Below are positions 1-9,001 of a stretch of 64,000 bases of DNA, in pieces (position 1 is the stretch's first letter; each line of letters begins with the position of its first letter). The DNA comes from Corynebacterium auris (lineage in GTDB: Bacteria; Actinomycetota; Actinomycetes; Mycobacteriales; Mycobacteriaceae): positions 1,475,991-1,539,990 of the forward strand of contig NZ_CP047047.1 in the NCBI RefSeq assembly GCF_030408575.1, given 5' to 3'. The translations under genes and the position numbers were made by a program. Under the pieces are notes generated by a model. It did no database searches. It was given only the letters and a program-made list of their open reading frames with translations, and was not told the DNA's origin.

Positions 1-1
1 C

Positions 2-343
2 CTCGCACTCGAACCCGGGCAGCCGGTGCTGGCCGCCGGAGCCGGAACCGTCGCCTACGTCGGCATCGTGGTCGGCGTCCCCACGGTCTCCATAGAACAC
101 CCGGAGGGCATCCGCACCACCTACCAGCCCGTCCACGCCCGGGTGCGCGTCGGCGACGCCGTCGGCGAGGGGGATGCCATCGGCACCCTCGCCGCCTCGG
201 GCACGCACCAGGGGCTCCACTGGGGTGCGCTCACCGGCCCCGACACCTACCTCAACCCGCTGACTCTGCTCGCCGCGCCGACGATCCGCCTGAAACCTGT
301 CGCCGGGGCGGAGAGGAACACAGCGGCGCGGTTTTTTCGCTGA
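2..343 (+). CDS. M23 family metallopeptidase, C-terminal part (5' end outside window)
   Basis: The reading frame is open from base 2 and the true start lies upstream of the window, so only about 113 C-terminal residues are visible. The fold signature is that of LytM/M23 murein endopeptidases: a beta-rich stretch with AAGAGTVAYVG, a TTYQPV strand, a VGDAVGEGDAIGTLA turn and a terminal GLHWGAL. The usual HLHF motif is replaced by a single-His LHWG variant, which I remember as normal for the actinobacterial type found beside rpsB and xerC. Likely an extracytoplasmic cell-wall hydrolase. It converges on xerC, with 18 bp between the two stops. Confidence 0.8.
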   Translation, partial: LALEPGQPVLAAGAGTVAYVGIVVGVPTVSIEHPEGIRTTYQPVHARVRVGDAVGEGDAIGTLAASGTHQGLHWGALTGPDTYLNPLTLLAAPTIRLKPVAGAERNTAARFFR

Positions 344-361
344 CCCGACTCCTGCCGCGGC

Positions 362-1264
362 TCAGGCCCGCGGGTGCGCCCGGTCGTAGACGGCCTTGAG
401 TCGCTGCGCACTGACGTGGGTGTAAATCTGGGTCGTTGTCAGGCTCGAGTGGCCGAGCAGCTCCTGCACCACGCGCAGGTCCGCTCCCCCCTCGAGCATG
501 TGGGTCGCCGCGGTGTGGCGCAGCGAGTGCGGCGTGATGTCCGTCGCGCCAGCGCGGGCGGCGGCGGCTTCCACGATCCGCCGCACCTGGCGGGGGTCTA
601 TGCGTCCGCCGCGCGCGCCGACGAAGAGCGCTCGCTGCGCCGGGCCGGCGAGAGCGGGTCGCCCACGGTCGAGCCAGGCCTCGAGCGATTCATGTGCCTG
701 CTCGCCGTAGGGCACAACGCGCTGCTTACTGCCCTTTCCCGTGACGCGTACGGTGCGGCGGGCGTGGTCGACGTCGCCGAGGTCGAGCCCGGTGAGTTCG
801 GAGACGCGGATGCCGGTGGCGTAAAGCAGCTCCAAGATGGCACGGTCGCGCAGGTTGTGGGCGGGGTGTCCGTCGTCTCCCGGGTCCGCCTCGACGAGCT
901 CTCCGGCCCGCTCGGGGCTGAGCACCTTGGGCAGAGGACGGGTGATCTTCGGCGCCGCGAGGCGGGCAGCCACGTCGGATTCCAGGTGGCCCTGCTTGTA
1001 CGCCCAGGTACTGAAGGCGCGGACCGCGGCGGTGCGCCGGGCCATCGTCGAACGAGCGAGGCCGCGCTCCACGGCGTCCGCGAGCCAGGCGCGCAGCGCG
1101 GGCAAGGTGAACCCGGCGAAGCCGTCAACGTGGCCGGACAGGGTGGCCAGGTCGCCGCGGTAGGCGCGCACCGTCGCTTCACTGCGGCAGAGCACGAGGC
1201 GGGCGTACTCTGCGAAATCCTCCACGGCCTCGGCGAGTTGGTTGCCGGCGCGAGCGTCACTCAT
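362..1264 (-). CDS. xerC: Tyrosine recombinase XerC
   Basis: Site-specific recombinase that resolves chromosome dimers at dif together with XerD. The 300 residues match the usual XerC length. The N-terminal SAM-like core-binding domain covers roughly residues 10-95 and the catalytic domain follows. All catalytic positions are visible: Arg153 in TGIRVSEL, Lys177 in TGKGSKQR, His246 and Arg249 in HSLRHTAATHML, His272 in LGHSSL and the nucleophile Tyr281 in TQIYTHV. It lies 25 bp downstream of dprA. XerC rather than XerD is inferred from the dprA/rpsB-side neighbourhood; the sequence alone does not fully separate the two. Confidence 0.9.
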   Translation of the reverse strand: MSDARAGNQLAEAVEDFAEYARLVLCRSEATVRAYRGDLATLSGHVDGFAGFTLPALRAWLADAVERGLARSTMARRTAAVRAFSTWAYKQGHLESDVAARLAAPKITRPLPKVLSPERAGELVEADPGDDGHPAHNLRDRAILELLYATGIRVSELTGLDLGDVDHARRTVRVTGKGSKQRVVPYGEQAHESLEAWLDRGRPALAGPAQRALFVGARGGRIDPRQVRRIVEAAAARAGATDITPHSLRHTAATHMLEGGADLRVVQELLGHSSLTTTQIYTHVSAQRLKAVYDRAHPRA

Positions 1265-1289
1265 GCCCCAGTAGCTTACTCTTCCCCCT

Positions 1290-2465
1290 CTATCGCCCTC
1301 CAGCCCTCCGCCAGGCGGATCCCTCCCTGACGACCAAGCCTCGGCGGCTGAGTTCCACGAGAAGGTGCACGCTCAGCGCCACGGTCAGCCCGGCCTCGCG
1401 GGCGATGTGCTCGGCCTGAACCGCCGCTGTCCGGGAAGCCGGCAGTGCGTCGTAGACCCGCAGCTCGTTGCGCGATAGCGCCTGCACCGGCCCGGCCGGA
1501 AACTGCAGCTCCCGCTGCCCGTCGGCGTCGACCTCGCCGAGCCTGCTCAGCATTTCGTGGGCGTCCTCGGCGCTCAGCACCATGGCCGCCTTGCCGTCCC
1601 GGATGGCCAGATTCGTCCCCAGCGACCCCGGCCCGAGGATGGGGCCGGGCACCGCCATGGCGCGCCGGCCGTAGTAATTGGCCCAGCTCAACGTGTTCAG
1701 GGCCCCGGAGCGAAACGCCGCCTCGACGATGACGGTGCCCTGCGTCAGCGCCGCGACAAGCCGGTTGCGGGTGAGGAAGCGGTGGCGCTCCGGTGCCACC
1801 CCCGGCGGGTACTCCGTGACCACCGCGCCGCCGCTCGAGGCGATCTCGTCGAAGAGTCCGGCGTTTCGCCGCGGGTACGTCACGCCCGGCCCGCAGGCCG
1901 CGACCGCCACGGTGGGAGCCCCGTGCGCCAGAGCCGTCTCGTGGGCGACCGTGTCAATGCCCATCGCCCCGCCCGAGACGACCGCGTACTGGTGCGGCGC
2001 GAGCCCCTTGACCAGGTCCGCCGTCACGTGATGGCCGTAGGCGGTGGAGGCGCGCGTGCCTACGAGCGACAGCGAGCGCGCCAAGAGCGCTTTGAGGTCA
2101 GCCCGTCCCCGCACCCAGAGGGCGTGCGGGGCCACTCCCCGCTCCCGGAACTGCTCCTGGTTGGCCACGCTCGCTGCCACGCCGTGGTGGAAGGCTTCGG
2201 TGATCTGCGGCGCAGGCCACCCCGTGTCCTCGGGTGTCAGCAGCTGGAAGCCGCTCATCTGCGCCTCCTCGAGGTCGAGCGCGGGCCGGTCCCAGCTGTA
2301 CCGCGACTCCGTCTCAGCGGCGAGGTGGCCGAGCCAGCTGGCCCGGGCGCGCACCCCCGCCGCGATTTCGTCGGCGTCTCGCCCAGCGCGCAAGAGCTCC
2401 TGCAGGGCGTGGCTCGGGCCTTCGACGACGCGGCTGAGGTACGCCCACGATTCGCGGCTGCTCAT
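1290..2465 (-). CDS. dprA: DNA-processing protein DprA (Smf)
   Basis: Cytoplasmic protein that binds single-stranded DNA and loads RecA during uptake or recombination. The 391 residues show the DprA Rossmann core: SLVGTRASTAYG near residue 135, SGGAMGIDTVAHE, the FLTRNRLVAALT segment and SGALNTLSWANYYGR. The N-terminal helical region and the C-terminal winged-helix-like tail (about residues 320-391) are both present, so the gene looks intact. Its start overlaps the stop of the ComM/YifB gene by 4 bp, so the two are probably translationally coupled. Competence is not shown for most corynebacteria; a recombination role is the safer reading. Confidence 0.9.
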   Translation of the reverse strand: MSSRESWAYLSRVVEGPSHALQELLRAGRDADEIAAGVRARASWLGHLAAETESRYSWDRPALDLEEAQMSGFQLLTPEDTGWPAPQITEAFHHGVAASVANQEQFRERGVAPHALWVRGRADLKALLARSLSLVGTRASTAYGHHVTADLVKGLAPHQYAVVSGGAMGIDTVAHETALAHGAPTVAVAACGPGVTYPRRNAGLFDEIASSGGAVVTEYPPGVAPERHRFLTRNRLVAALTQGTVIVEAAFRSGALNTLSWANYYGRRAMAVPGPILGPGSLGTNLAIRDGKAAMVLSAEDAHEMLSRLGEVDADGQRELQFPAGPVQALSRNELRVYDALPASRTAAVQAEHIAREAGLTVALSVHLLVELSRRGLVVREGSAWRRAGGR

Positions 2466-3976
2466 ACGAACACCCCCTCGGCGCGGGTCTGGCGCAGGTC
2501 GATGGCGCGGGCCACGTGATCAAGGTCGGGGCGTACCGCGGCGGCGAGGTCGGCGAGCGTCCAGCTCACGCGGAGGACGCGGTCGACGCCGCGCTGGGTG
2601 AGAGTGCCCTCGGCGAGGTAGGCGCCGACGAGCGCCATCGCGTCGTCTGTCGCCGGGTAGTGCCGGCGCACGAGGGTCGGGTCGATCCGGGCGTTGAGGT
2701 GGGCAGGCTGACCTGCTTTGGCCCACCGGTGCCGCGCTCTATCCCTCGCCTGGGCCACCCGCTCGGCGATCGGGGCGGAAGGCTCGGCCCCGGCGGGATT
2801 GAGCACGGCGTTGTCGGGGCTAAGGCGCAGGGAGATGTCGATCCGGTCGCGCAGCGGCCCGGAGATGTTGCGCAGGTGCGAGGTTCGCTCGTGGGCGCGG
2901 CAGATGCACTGCGCGGGGGCGGGCGCCCCGCACTTGCACGTGTTGGCGGCGAGGATCAGCTGGAAATCCGCCGGGTAGGTCACCTCCCGGCGCGCGCGGC
3001 TAAGCTGCACGAGGCCGGTTTCCAGCGGGATACGCAGTGCGTCGAGCACGGCGGGCGAGATCTCCGAGGCCTCGTCGAGGAAGAGCACCCCGCAGTGTGC
3101 CTGGCTGACGGCGCCGGGGCGCGGGATCCCCGAGCCGCCCCCGATGAGGGCTGCCTGGCTGAGCGAGGGGTGGGGCGCGACGAACGGACGGCGGGCGATC
3201 ACCCCGCGATGCGGGGCGGCCACAACGGAGTGGATGGCGGTCGCTTCGATCACCTCCTCCGGGCTCAAGGGCGGCAGGATCGACGGCAGGCGCTCCGCCA
3301 GCATCGACTTTCCGGTCCCGGGCGGGCCGAGCATCATCACGTGGTGGCCGCCCGCGGCGGCGACTTCCAGGGCGTAGCGTTCGGCGGTTTGGCCCGCGAT
3401 GTCGCGAAAGTCCGGGGCGGGAGGTGGGGCGTCGATAGGCGAAGGCGCGGGGCGGGGCAGCTCCGTGGTACCGAGGAGCCACTCCCAGACCTCGCTGAGT
3501 GTGCGGGCGACGCGGATCCTGCTGTCGCCGATGAGGGCCGCCTCGGCGGCGTTGGAATCGGGAACGATCACCCATTTCGCCGTCTCCGGCGCGGCCTTCA
3601 GCATGGGCAGCGCACCCTCGACGCGGCGCAGCCTGCCACCGAGCCCGAGTTCGCCGAGGATAAGCGCGCTGCCCAGGCGGCGCGCGGCCCGTGGGTCGAG
3701 GGCCGCCATGACCGCTAGGGCGACGGGCAGGTCGAAGTGCGAGCCGGACTTCGGCAAGTTCGCCGGCGAGAGCGAAACCATGATCTTGGTGCGCGGCCAG
3801 GGCAGCTGCGAGTTGGCCACCGCGGTGCGGATGCGGTCGCGCGATTCCCGCACGGCGGTGTCACCGAGGCCGACCATGTACGTGCCGGGAAGGCCGGGGC
3901 CGATGTTGGCCTCGACGGTCACGAGGTGGGCGCTAACGCCGTCGAGGGTGGCGGAGTACGTGCTAGCAAGCGCCAC
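2462..3976 (-). CDS. YifB/ComM family Mg-chelatase-like AAA+ ATPase
   Basis: A 504-residue AAA+ ATPase of the ComM/YifB group. In other bacteria ComM is a hexameric branch-migration helicase used in transformation. The N-terminal ChlI-like domain covers about residues 1-170. Walker A is GPPGTGKS at 217-224, the Walker B region is GVLFLDEASE, and a cysteine cluster CKCGAPAPAQCIC lies in the C-terminal part before a helical lid. The GTG start overlaps the YraN gene end by 14 bp and its stop overlaps dprA. Co-location with dprA supports a role in processing incoming or recombining DNA. No defects seen. Confidence 0.9.
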   Translation of the reverse strand: MALASTYSATLDGVSAHLVTVEANIGPGLPGTYMVGLGDTAVRESRDRIRTAVANSQLPWPRTKIMVSLSPANLPKSGSHFDLPVALAVMAALDPRAARRLGSALILGELGLGGRLRRVEGALPMLKAAPETAKWVIVPDSNAAEAALIGDSRIRVARTLSEVWEWLLGTTELPRPAPSPIDAPPPAPDFRDIAGQTAERYALEVAAAGGHHVMMLGPPGTGKSMLAERLPSILPPLSPEEVIEATAIHSVVAAPHRGVIARRPFVAPHPSLSQAALIGGGSGIPRPGAVSQAHCGVLFLDEASEISPAVLDALRIPLETGLVQLSRARREVTYPADFQLILAANTCKCGAPAPAQCICRAHERTSHLRNISGPLRDRIDISLRLSPDNAVLNPAGAEPSAPIAERVAQARDRARHRWAKAGQPAHLNARIDPTLVRRHYPATDDAMALVGAYLAEGTLTQRGVDRVLRVSWTLADLAAAVRPDLDHVARAIDLRQTRAEGVFV

Positions 3977-4337
3977 GGTCCACGTCCTCGAAGATCTGGA
4001 TGCTGGCGGCCTCGTCCGTAAACAGCACCTCGGCGACGTCGAAACGCACCTGCGCCCAGGGCTTGTCCTCCAGCCACTGCGCGGCGCACCGGCGCATCGT
4101 CCGGAGTTTTTTGGCCGTGACGGCTTCCGCGGCGCCGAAGGCCCGGCCGCTGCGTGTTTTCACCTCCACGAACACGACGGTCCCGTCGGGCGCGCGCATG
4201 ATGAGGTCGAGCTCGCCTGCGGCGGTGCGCACCCGGGCGTCGATGAGCTCGTAGCCCTCCCGCTCGTAGACCCCGCAGGCGAAGCCTTCGCCCGCGACGG
4301 CGAGGTAGTCGTTGTCGGCGTGAACCGATTGCGCCAT
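3963..4337 (-). CDS. YraN family (UPF0102) endonuclease-like protein
   Basis: About 124 residues with the PD-(D/E)XK-like core of the YraN family: an N-terminal GEGFACGVYEREGY segment, then AGELDLIMR followed by VVFVEVKTRSG, giving the E/D...E-V-K pattern. Function of the family is unproven; nuclease activity is inferred from fold. I chose the ATG at 4337 because GGGGGGA lies 6 bases upstream; an in-frame TTG five codons earlier (4352) sits inside that purine run and is less likely. The usual neighbours dprA, comM and rnhB surround it. A terminator-like hairpin lies just upstream of this start. Confidence 0.85.
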   Translation of the reverse strand: MAQSVHADNDYLAVAGEGFACGVYEREGYELIDARVRTAAGELDLIMRAPDGTVVFVEVKTRSGRAFGAAEAVTAKKLRTMRRCAAQWLEDKPWAQVRFDVAEVLFTDEAASIQIFEDVDRGAC

Positions 4338-4350
4338 GGAATATCCCCCC

Positions 4351-4388
4351 AAAAAAGTGAAAAGCGCTGTCCTTTTATTGGACGCGCT
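4351..4388 (-). terminator. Rho-independent terminator after the DUF2469 gene
   Basis: On the minus strand AGCGCGTCC and GGACAGCGCT form a stem with one bulged A around a 7-base AT-rich loop, followed by TTTTCACTTTTTT. It lies between the DUF2469 stop and the YraN start, so it would end the lepB-rnhB-DUF2469 transcript or partly attenuate entry into the yraN-comM-dprA genes. Confidence 0.65.
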
Positions 4389-4419
4389 CCGCGGCGCTTC
4401 GGTTCCCTGGGGCCTTGAG

Positions 4420-4728
4420 CTAGCGCTCGGGGAAGGTCAGGTCGGGCTTGTCCAGCTCCTCGATGTTGACGTCCTTGTAGGTAATGACGCGGACGTAGCG
4501 CACGAAGCGGACGGCGCGGTACATGTCCCACACCCAGCAGTCGGACATGCGGACCTCGTAGTAGACGTCCTTGCCCTCGGTGTGCGGGATGAGTTCCACC
4601 GCGTTGGCGAGGTAGAAGCGCCGGTCGGTCTCGACAACGTAGGAGAACTGGCTGACGACATCGCGGTACTCGCGGTACAGCGACAGCTCAACCTCGGCCT
4701 CGTAGTTGTCCAGATCTTCAGCGCTCAT
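4420..4728 (-). CDS. DUF2469 domain-containing protein
   Basis: A 102-residue, strongly acidic and Tyr-rich protein ([18 protein letters not shown], then [17 protein letters not shown]) of the DUF2469 family. The family is conserved in Actinobacteria, almost always next to rnhB, and has no established function. It has no signal peptide or membrane segment, so it is probably cytoplasmic. The start codon overlaps the rnhB stop by 4 bp, which implies coupled translation. Length matches the family. Confidence 0.9.
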   Translation of the reverse strand: MSAEDLDNYEAEVELSLYREYRDVVSQFSYVVETDRRFYLANAVELIPHTEGKDVYYEVRMSDCWVWDMYRAVRFVRYVRVITYKDVNIEELDKPDLTFPER

Positions 4729-5348
4729 AGTGACCTCTCGTATAGCTCGTGGGCGGCACGGACGTTGGCATAACTATATCGGTGTTCCGCGCTCGCCCCG
4801 TGGCGGCGCACCGCGTCCATGTGGGCGGCAGTGCCGTAGCCCTTGTGCCGTTCCAGGCCGTAGCCCGGGTAGGCGCCGGCCATGTGGGTGATCAGCCTGT
4901 CGCGGCTCACCTTGGCCAGCACGCTCGCCGCCGCGATGCTCAACGCCGAGCCGTCCCCGCCGATGATGGGCAGCTGCGGTAGTGGCAGGCCGGGGATGCG
5001 GAAGGCGTCGACGAGGACGTAGCCGGGGGCGCGCGACAGCGTGGCGACGGCCCGCCGGGCGCCATCGAGGTTCGCCGCCTGAATCCCCCGGTGGTCGATG
5101 ACGGCAGCCGGGACGTGCACCACCGAGAAAGCCAGCGCGGTGGCGGTGATCGCCTGGTAGAGCTCCCCGCGCCGCCGCGCGCTCAGCTTTTTGGAGTCCA
5201 TCAGCCCCGAAAGCTCCGGGAGCGGGCGCGGGGGAAGCACGCAGGCGGCGACGGTGACCGGCCCAAAGCAGGCGCCGCGCCCGGCCTCGTCGACCCCCGC
5301 GACGGGGCCGAGCCCCGCCCGGTTGAGAGCTGCCTCGAACGCGCGCAC
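4725..5348 (-). CDS. rnhB: Ribonuclease HII
   Basis: Removes the RNA strand of RNA/DNA hybrids and starts ribonucleotide excision. The 207 residues carry the type 2 RNase H acidic residues: Asp20-Glu21 in [10 protein letters not shown], Asp114 in YVLVDAF, and the [22 protein letters not shown] block. The GRG motif after DEA is typical of RNase HII. A GTG start follows directly on the lepB stop (TAA at 5349-5351), so the two are coupled. The gene is intact. Confidence 0.93.
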   Translation of the reverse strand: MRAFEAALNRAGLGPVAGVDEAGRGACFGPVTVAACVLPPRPLPELSGLMDSKKLSARRRGELYQAITATALAFSVVHVPAAVIDHRGIQAANLDGARRAVATLSRAPGYVLVDAFRIPGLPLPQLPIIGGDGSALSIAAASVLAKVSRDRLITHMAGAYPGYGLERHKGYGTAAHMDAVRRHGASAEHRYSYANVRAAHELYERSL

Positions 5349-6143
5349 TTAGTTCTCGGCGCCCGCACCCTGGATGTCCGGGTCATCGACCCCGCCGATG
5401 CGGTCGAGGGGGAAGACGATCGCAGCGACCTTGCCGCGGATGTTTTCCTCCGGGATTGCCCCCTGGTACTCGTCACCGATGTGGTAGCGCGAGTCGAGGG
5501 AATTGGTGCGGTTGTCACCCATCATGAAGTAGGTGCCCTCGGGGACGGTGACGGGGCCGAAGTAGTCGCCGCCGCAGGCCTCGGAGCCGGTCTCGGGGTT
5601 CACCGGGTAGAAGTTCGGCTGCAGGGTGTAGGACTGGTCGATCGGCTCGCCGTCGACCATCACCGCCGGATCACCCTCCTGGCACGACACCGTCTGCCCG
5701 CCGGTGGCGATGACCCTTTTGACCAGATCATTCTCGTCCGGCGGCACGAGGCCCGCCCACGTGCCCAGCTGCTGCAGGCCCGCGATGAGCGGGTTGGAGG
5801 AGCGGTTGGACTGGTACTGCGCGTTCCAGGAATCGGTGCCCTCGAAAACGATGGCGTCACCCGGCTCCGGGTCGGAGAAGTAGTAGCTGATCTTTTCCAC
5901 CGCGATGCGATCGCCCGAGCCGTTGTAGCCGTGCAGCGTCGGCTCCATGGAGGCCGAGGGGATGACGTAGACGCGCCCGATAAAAGTCTGGATGAGGAAG
6001 ATGAAAAACAAGGTCAGCACGATGACCAAGGGGATCTCGATGTACCACGGGGTGGACTTCTTCTCCCCCTCGCGGCTGGGCGCAACGGAATACGCGCTCT
6101 CCTCGCGGGTCTCGGTTTCCGGCGGGCGGTTCTGATCGGTCAC
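5349..6143 (-). CDS. lepB: Signal peptidase I
   Basis: Membrane serine protease that removes signal peptides of secreted proteins. After an acidic cytoplasmic N-terminus there is one membrane helix (IPLVIVLTLFFIFLIQ). The nucleophile Ser lies in IPSASMEPTL and the general-base Lys in DLVKRVIATGG, followed by GDNRTNSLDSRY. I chose the GTG at 6143 because an extended -10 element, TGCTAGAGT on the minus strand (core at 6151-6156), ends 7 bases before it, as expected for a leaderless mRNA. An in-frame ATG 13 codons earlier (6182), just after the rplS terminator T-tract, is the alternative (277 residues). Confidence 0.88.
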   Translation of the reverse strand: MTDQNRPPETETREESAYSVAPSREGEKKSTPWYIEIPLVIVLTLFFIFLIQTFIGRVYVIPSASMEPTLHGYNGSGDRIAVEKISYYFSDPEPGDAIVFEGTDSWNAQYQSNRSSNPLIAGLQQLGTWAGLVPPDENDLVKRVIATGGQTVSCQEGDPAVMVDGEPIDQSYTLQPNFYPVNPETGSEACGGDYFGPVTVPEGTYFMMGDNRTNSLDSRYHIGDEYQGAIPEENIRGKVAAIVFPLDRIGGVDDPDIQGAGAEN

Positions 6144-6150
6144 CCGGAAT

Positions 6151-6159
6151 ACTCTAGCA
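6151..6159 (-). promoter_or_regulatory. Candidate extended -10 promoter for lepB (leaderless)
   Basis: Minus-strand TGCTAGAGT matches a TGn extended -10 with core TAGAGT, 7 bases before a GTG in the lepB frame. It lies downstream of the rplS terminator, so lepB would have its own promoter. Confidence 0.45.
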
Positions 6160-6185
6160 CTAGGGCGCGCTGCCGCAGACATGCG

Positions 6186-6218
6186 AAAACCCCGCCCTCC
6201 GTGTGTCGGCGGGCGGGG
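6186..6218 (-). terminator. Rho-independent terminator after rplS
   Basis: Minus-strand CCCCGCCC (6218-6211) pairs perfectly with GGGCGGGG (6197-6190) around a 13-base loop and is followed by TTTT. It lies 21 bp downstream of the rplS stop codon. Confidence 0.8.
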
Positions 6219-6239
6219 TACGCGGCGGCAGTACTAGTA

Positions 6240-6587
6240 CTAGCGGCGCTCCTTGATGCGGGCGGCCTTGCCGCGACGCTCGCGCATGTAGTACAGCTTG
6301 GCGCGGCGGACGTCGCCGCGGCGCAGGACCTCGATCTTCTCGATGTTCGGGGAGTGCACCGGGAAGGTGCGCTCGACGCCGATGCCGAAGGACACCTTGC
6401 GCACGGTGAAGGTCTCGCGGATGCCGCCGCCCTGGCGGCGCAGCACGAAGCCCTCGAAGAGCTGGGTACGGGTGACGGAACCCTCGATAACCTTCACGTG
6501 GACGCCCAGGGTGTCGCCGGGGCGGAAGTCGGGGATGTCGTCGCGCAGCTGGCCTGCGTCTACAAGATCAATGATGCCGTTGCTCAT
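6240..6587 (-). CDS. rplS: 50S ribosomal protein L19
   Basis: Large-subunit protein at the interface with the 30S subunit. The 115 residues cover the full family: [57 protein letters not shown] and a basic tail [20 protein letters not shown] purine-rich AAAGGA site lies upstream of the ATG. A strong terminator follows. It sits apart from trmD-rimM-rpsP (Tex intervenes), unlike the E. coli operon. Confidence 0.97.
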   Translation of the reverse strand: MSNGIIDLVDAGQLRDDIPDFRPGDTLGVHVKVIEGSVTRTQLFEGFVLRRQGGGIRETFTVRKVSFGIGVERTFPVHSPNIEKIEVLRRGDVRRAKLYYMRERRGKAARIKERR

Positions 6588-6699
6588 CTCAGCAATCCTT
6601 TACGTTTCAGGACAGAGGACCCTAGCGGCTTTTCCCCGAGGGGCGCTCGGCTGGTTCGTGTCACTTACAACAACCCGGGCAATGTTACAGAACCGCCGG

Positions 6700-8991
6700 T
6701 CACTTACCAAATCCCGCCCGCTTCAGAGCCTCGGCCATCGAGCCCTGTGCTTCACGACGCCCCCGGGGCGCCCCACCATTTCGCGCCCGCTTGCCCTTGC
6801 CGCCGGATCCCTTGCCGCCGGAAGAACGCCGGGAAGGCGCCGCCGGGTCGTCGTCAAGCCTCAGGCTCAGGCCGATGCGCTGGCGCTCGACGTCGACGTC
6901 GAGGACCTTGACCTTGACAACCTGCCCGGAGCGCACCACCTCGTGCGGGTCGCTCACGAAGCGGTTGCTCATCGCGGAGACGTGGACGAGGCCGTCCTGG
7001 TGCACCCCCACGTCGACGAAGGCGCCGAAGGCGGCGACGTTGGTGACGGTGCCCTCGAGGATCATGCCTGGGGTGAGGTCGGACACTTCGTTCACCCCCT
7101 CCTTGAAGGTGGCGGTGACGAACTCGGGGCGCGGGTCGCGGCCGGGTTTGTCCAGCTCGGCGATCACGTCGGTGACCGTGGGCACGCCGAAGGTGTCGTC
7201 GGCGAACTGGTGCGGGTCGAGCCGGGAAAGCACGGCGGAATTGCCGATCAGCTCCGCGGTGGCCAGCCCCGTCGCCCCGGCGATGCGCTCGACGAGCGGG
7301 TAGGCCTCCGGGTGCACGGCCGAGGCATCCAGGGGGTTCGCCCCGCCGCGGATACGCAAGAAGCCGGCCGCCTGCTCGAAGGCCTTGGGCCCGAGGCGCG
7401 GCACCTTGCCCAGCTCCTTGCGGGTGGTGAACTCCCCTTTTTCATCGCGGTAGTCCACGATGTTTTTGGCGATGGTCGCCGTGACGCCGGAGACACGCTC
7501 GAGGAGCGGGGCTGAGGCGGTGTTGAGGTCCACCCCGACGGAGTTGACGGCGTCCTCGACCACCGCGTCGAGGGTCGTGGCCAGGGCCACCTGGTTGACG
7601 TCGTGCTGGTACTGCCCCACCCCGATGGACTTCGGGTCGACCTTCACCAGCTCTGCCAGCGGGTCCTGCAACCGCCGCGCGATGGAGACCGCTGAGCGCA
7701 GCGAGACGTCCATGTCGGGGAACTCCGCCGCCGCGATCTCGGACGCGGAGTAGACCGAGGCGCCGGATTCGGAGACCACCACGGGGGTGGGCCGCGCTCC
7801 CCCGGCCTGCGCGATCATGTCCGCGACCTGGCCGGCGAGCTTCTCCGACTCGCGCGAAGCCGTGCCGTTTCCCACCGCGATGAGCTCCACGCCGTTCGCG
7901 GCCGCCAGCGACGCCAGTTCCTGCACCGCCTCAGACCACCGGTTCTGCGGCTTGTGCGGGTAGACGATCGTGGTGGCCAGGACCTTGCCGGTGCCGTCGA
8001 CCACGGCGCACTTGACCCCGTTGCGGTAGCCCGGGTCGAGCGCGAGCGTGGCGCGCTGCCCGGCCGGGGCGGCGAGCAGCACGTCGCGCAGGTTCGTCTT
8101 GAACACCTCGAGCGCGCCCTCCTCCGCCTTCTCCCGCAGCCGGGTGCGGGTGTCCAGGTTGGAGGAAACCTGCAGCTTGGTGCGCCACCCCCAGCGCACC
8201 GCCTTGGCCAGCCACGCGCTCGCCCGCACGTCCAGGCCGAAACGGCGGGCGATCATGCCCTCGTAGACCTCGTCCTCGCCCGGATCCAGCTCGAGGGCGA
8301 GGAAGCCCTCCGCCTCCCCGCGCAGTAGCGCCAGGATGCGGTGGCTGGGCAGGGTGTCAAAGGGCTCGGAGAAGTCGAAGTAGTCCCGGTACTTCGCGCC
8401 CTCGCGCTCCTTGCCCTCCACCGCGGCGACCTTCATCGTGCCGGTGGCGTAGAAGCGCTCGCGCACCTCGCCAACGAGGTCGGCGTCGGTGGTGAAGCGG
8501 TCGACGAGGATGGCGCGCGCACCCTCGAGGGCGGCCTTGGCGTCCGGGAAGCCTTCGCTCAGGTAGTCGGCGGCGGCTGCCTCCGGGTCGGCGGAGGGGT
8601 CGTCGACAAGCAGTTGCGTGAGCTCCTCGAGCCCCGCCTCGCGAGCGATGTCCGCCTTCGTCTTGCGGCGCTTCTTGTACGGCAGGTAGAGGTCCTCGAC
8701 ACGGGCTTTGGTGTCGGCCTCGGAAATCTGGCGCCGCAGCTCGTCGGTGAGCTTTCCCTGTTCCTCGATCGCGGCCAGGACGGTCTCCTTGCGCTCGGCG
8801 AGCTCGGTCAGGTACGTGTTGCGCTCCTCGATGTGACGCAGCTGGGCGTCGTCGAGCCCGCCGGTCGCCTCCTTGCGGTAGCGGGAGACGAAGGGCACCG
8901 TGTTGCCGGCGGCCAACAGATCGAGTGCCGCCGTCACCTGTGCCGGGCTGACCCCGAGTTCCGTCGCGATGGTGTCTGCGATGAATGTCAT
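6700..8991 (-). CDS. tex: Tex-family RNA-binding protein (S1 domain)
   Basis: 763-residue nucleic-acid-binding protein of the Tex family, linked elsewhere to transcript handling and stress tolerance. Visible domains in order: N-terminal helical Tex region (FVSRYRKEATGGLDD near residue 33), YqgF/RNase-H-like domain starting at LALDPGYRNGVKCAVVD, helix-hairpin-helix region (LNTASAPLLERVSGV... KNIVDYRDEKGEF), and a C-terminal S1 domain at about residues 640-712 (GTVTNVAAFGAFVDVGVHQD). The tail is Gly/Lys/Arg-rich. It is on the same strand as rplS and trmD, with no other gene in the gap on either side. Length is typical. Confidence 0.92.
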   Translation of the reverse strand: MTFIADTIATELGVSPAQVTAALDLLAAGNTVPFVSRYRKEATGGLDDAQLRHIEERNTYLTELAERKETVLAAIEEQGKLTDELRRQISEADTKARVEDLYLPYKKRRKTKADIAREAGLEELTQLLVDDPSADPEAAAADYLSEGFPDAKAALEGARAILVDRFTTDADLVGEVRERFYATGTMKVAAVEGKEREGAKYRDYFDFSEPFDTLPSHRILALLRGEAEGFLALELDPGEDEVYEGMIARRFGLDVRASAWLAKAVRWGWRTKLQVSSNLDTRTRLREKAEEGALEVFKTNLRDVLLAAPAGQRATLALDPGYRNGVKCAVVDGTGKVLATTIVYPHKPQNRWSEAVQELASLAAANGVELIAVGNGTASRESEKLAGQVADMIAQAGGARPTPVVVSESGASVYSASEIAAAEFPDMDVSLRSAVSIARRLQDPLAELVKVDPKSIGVGQYQHDVNQVALATTLDAVVEDAVNSVGVDLNTASAPLLERVSGVTATIAKNIVDYRDEKGEFTTRKELGKVPRLGPKAFEQAAGFLRIRGGANPLDASAVHPEAYPLVERIAGATGLATAELIGNSAVLSRLDPHQFADDTFGVPTVTDVIAELDKPGRDPRPEFVTATFKEGVNEVSDLTPGMILEGTVTNVAAFGAFVDVGVHQDGLVHVSAMSNRFVSDPHEVVRSGQVVKVKVLDVDVERQRIGLSLRLDDDPAAPSRRSSGGKGSGGKGKRARNGGAPRGRREAQGSMAEALKRAGFGK

Positions 8992-9001
8992 TTGTGCGAT
9001 T

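Noticed and set aside
374..1330. Long plus-strand frame opposite xerC
   Set aside because: Composition is typical of antisense frames in GC-rich genes and xerC on the other strand is complete with all catalytic residues.
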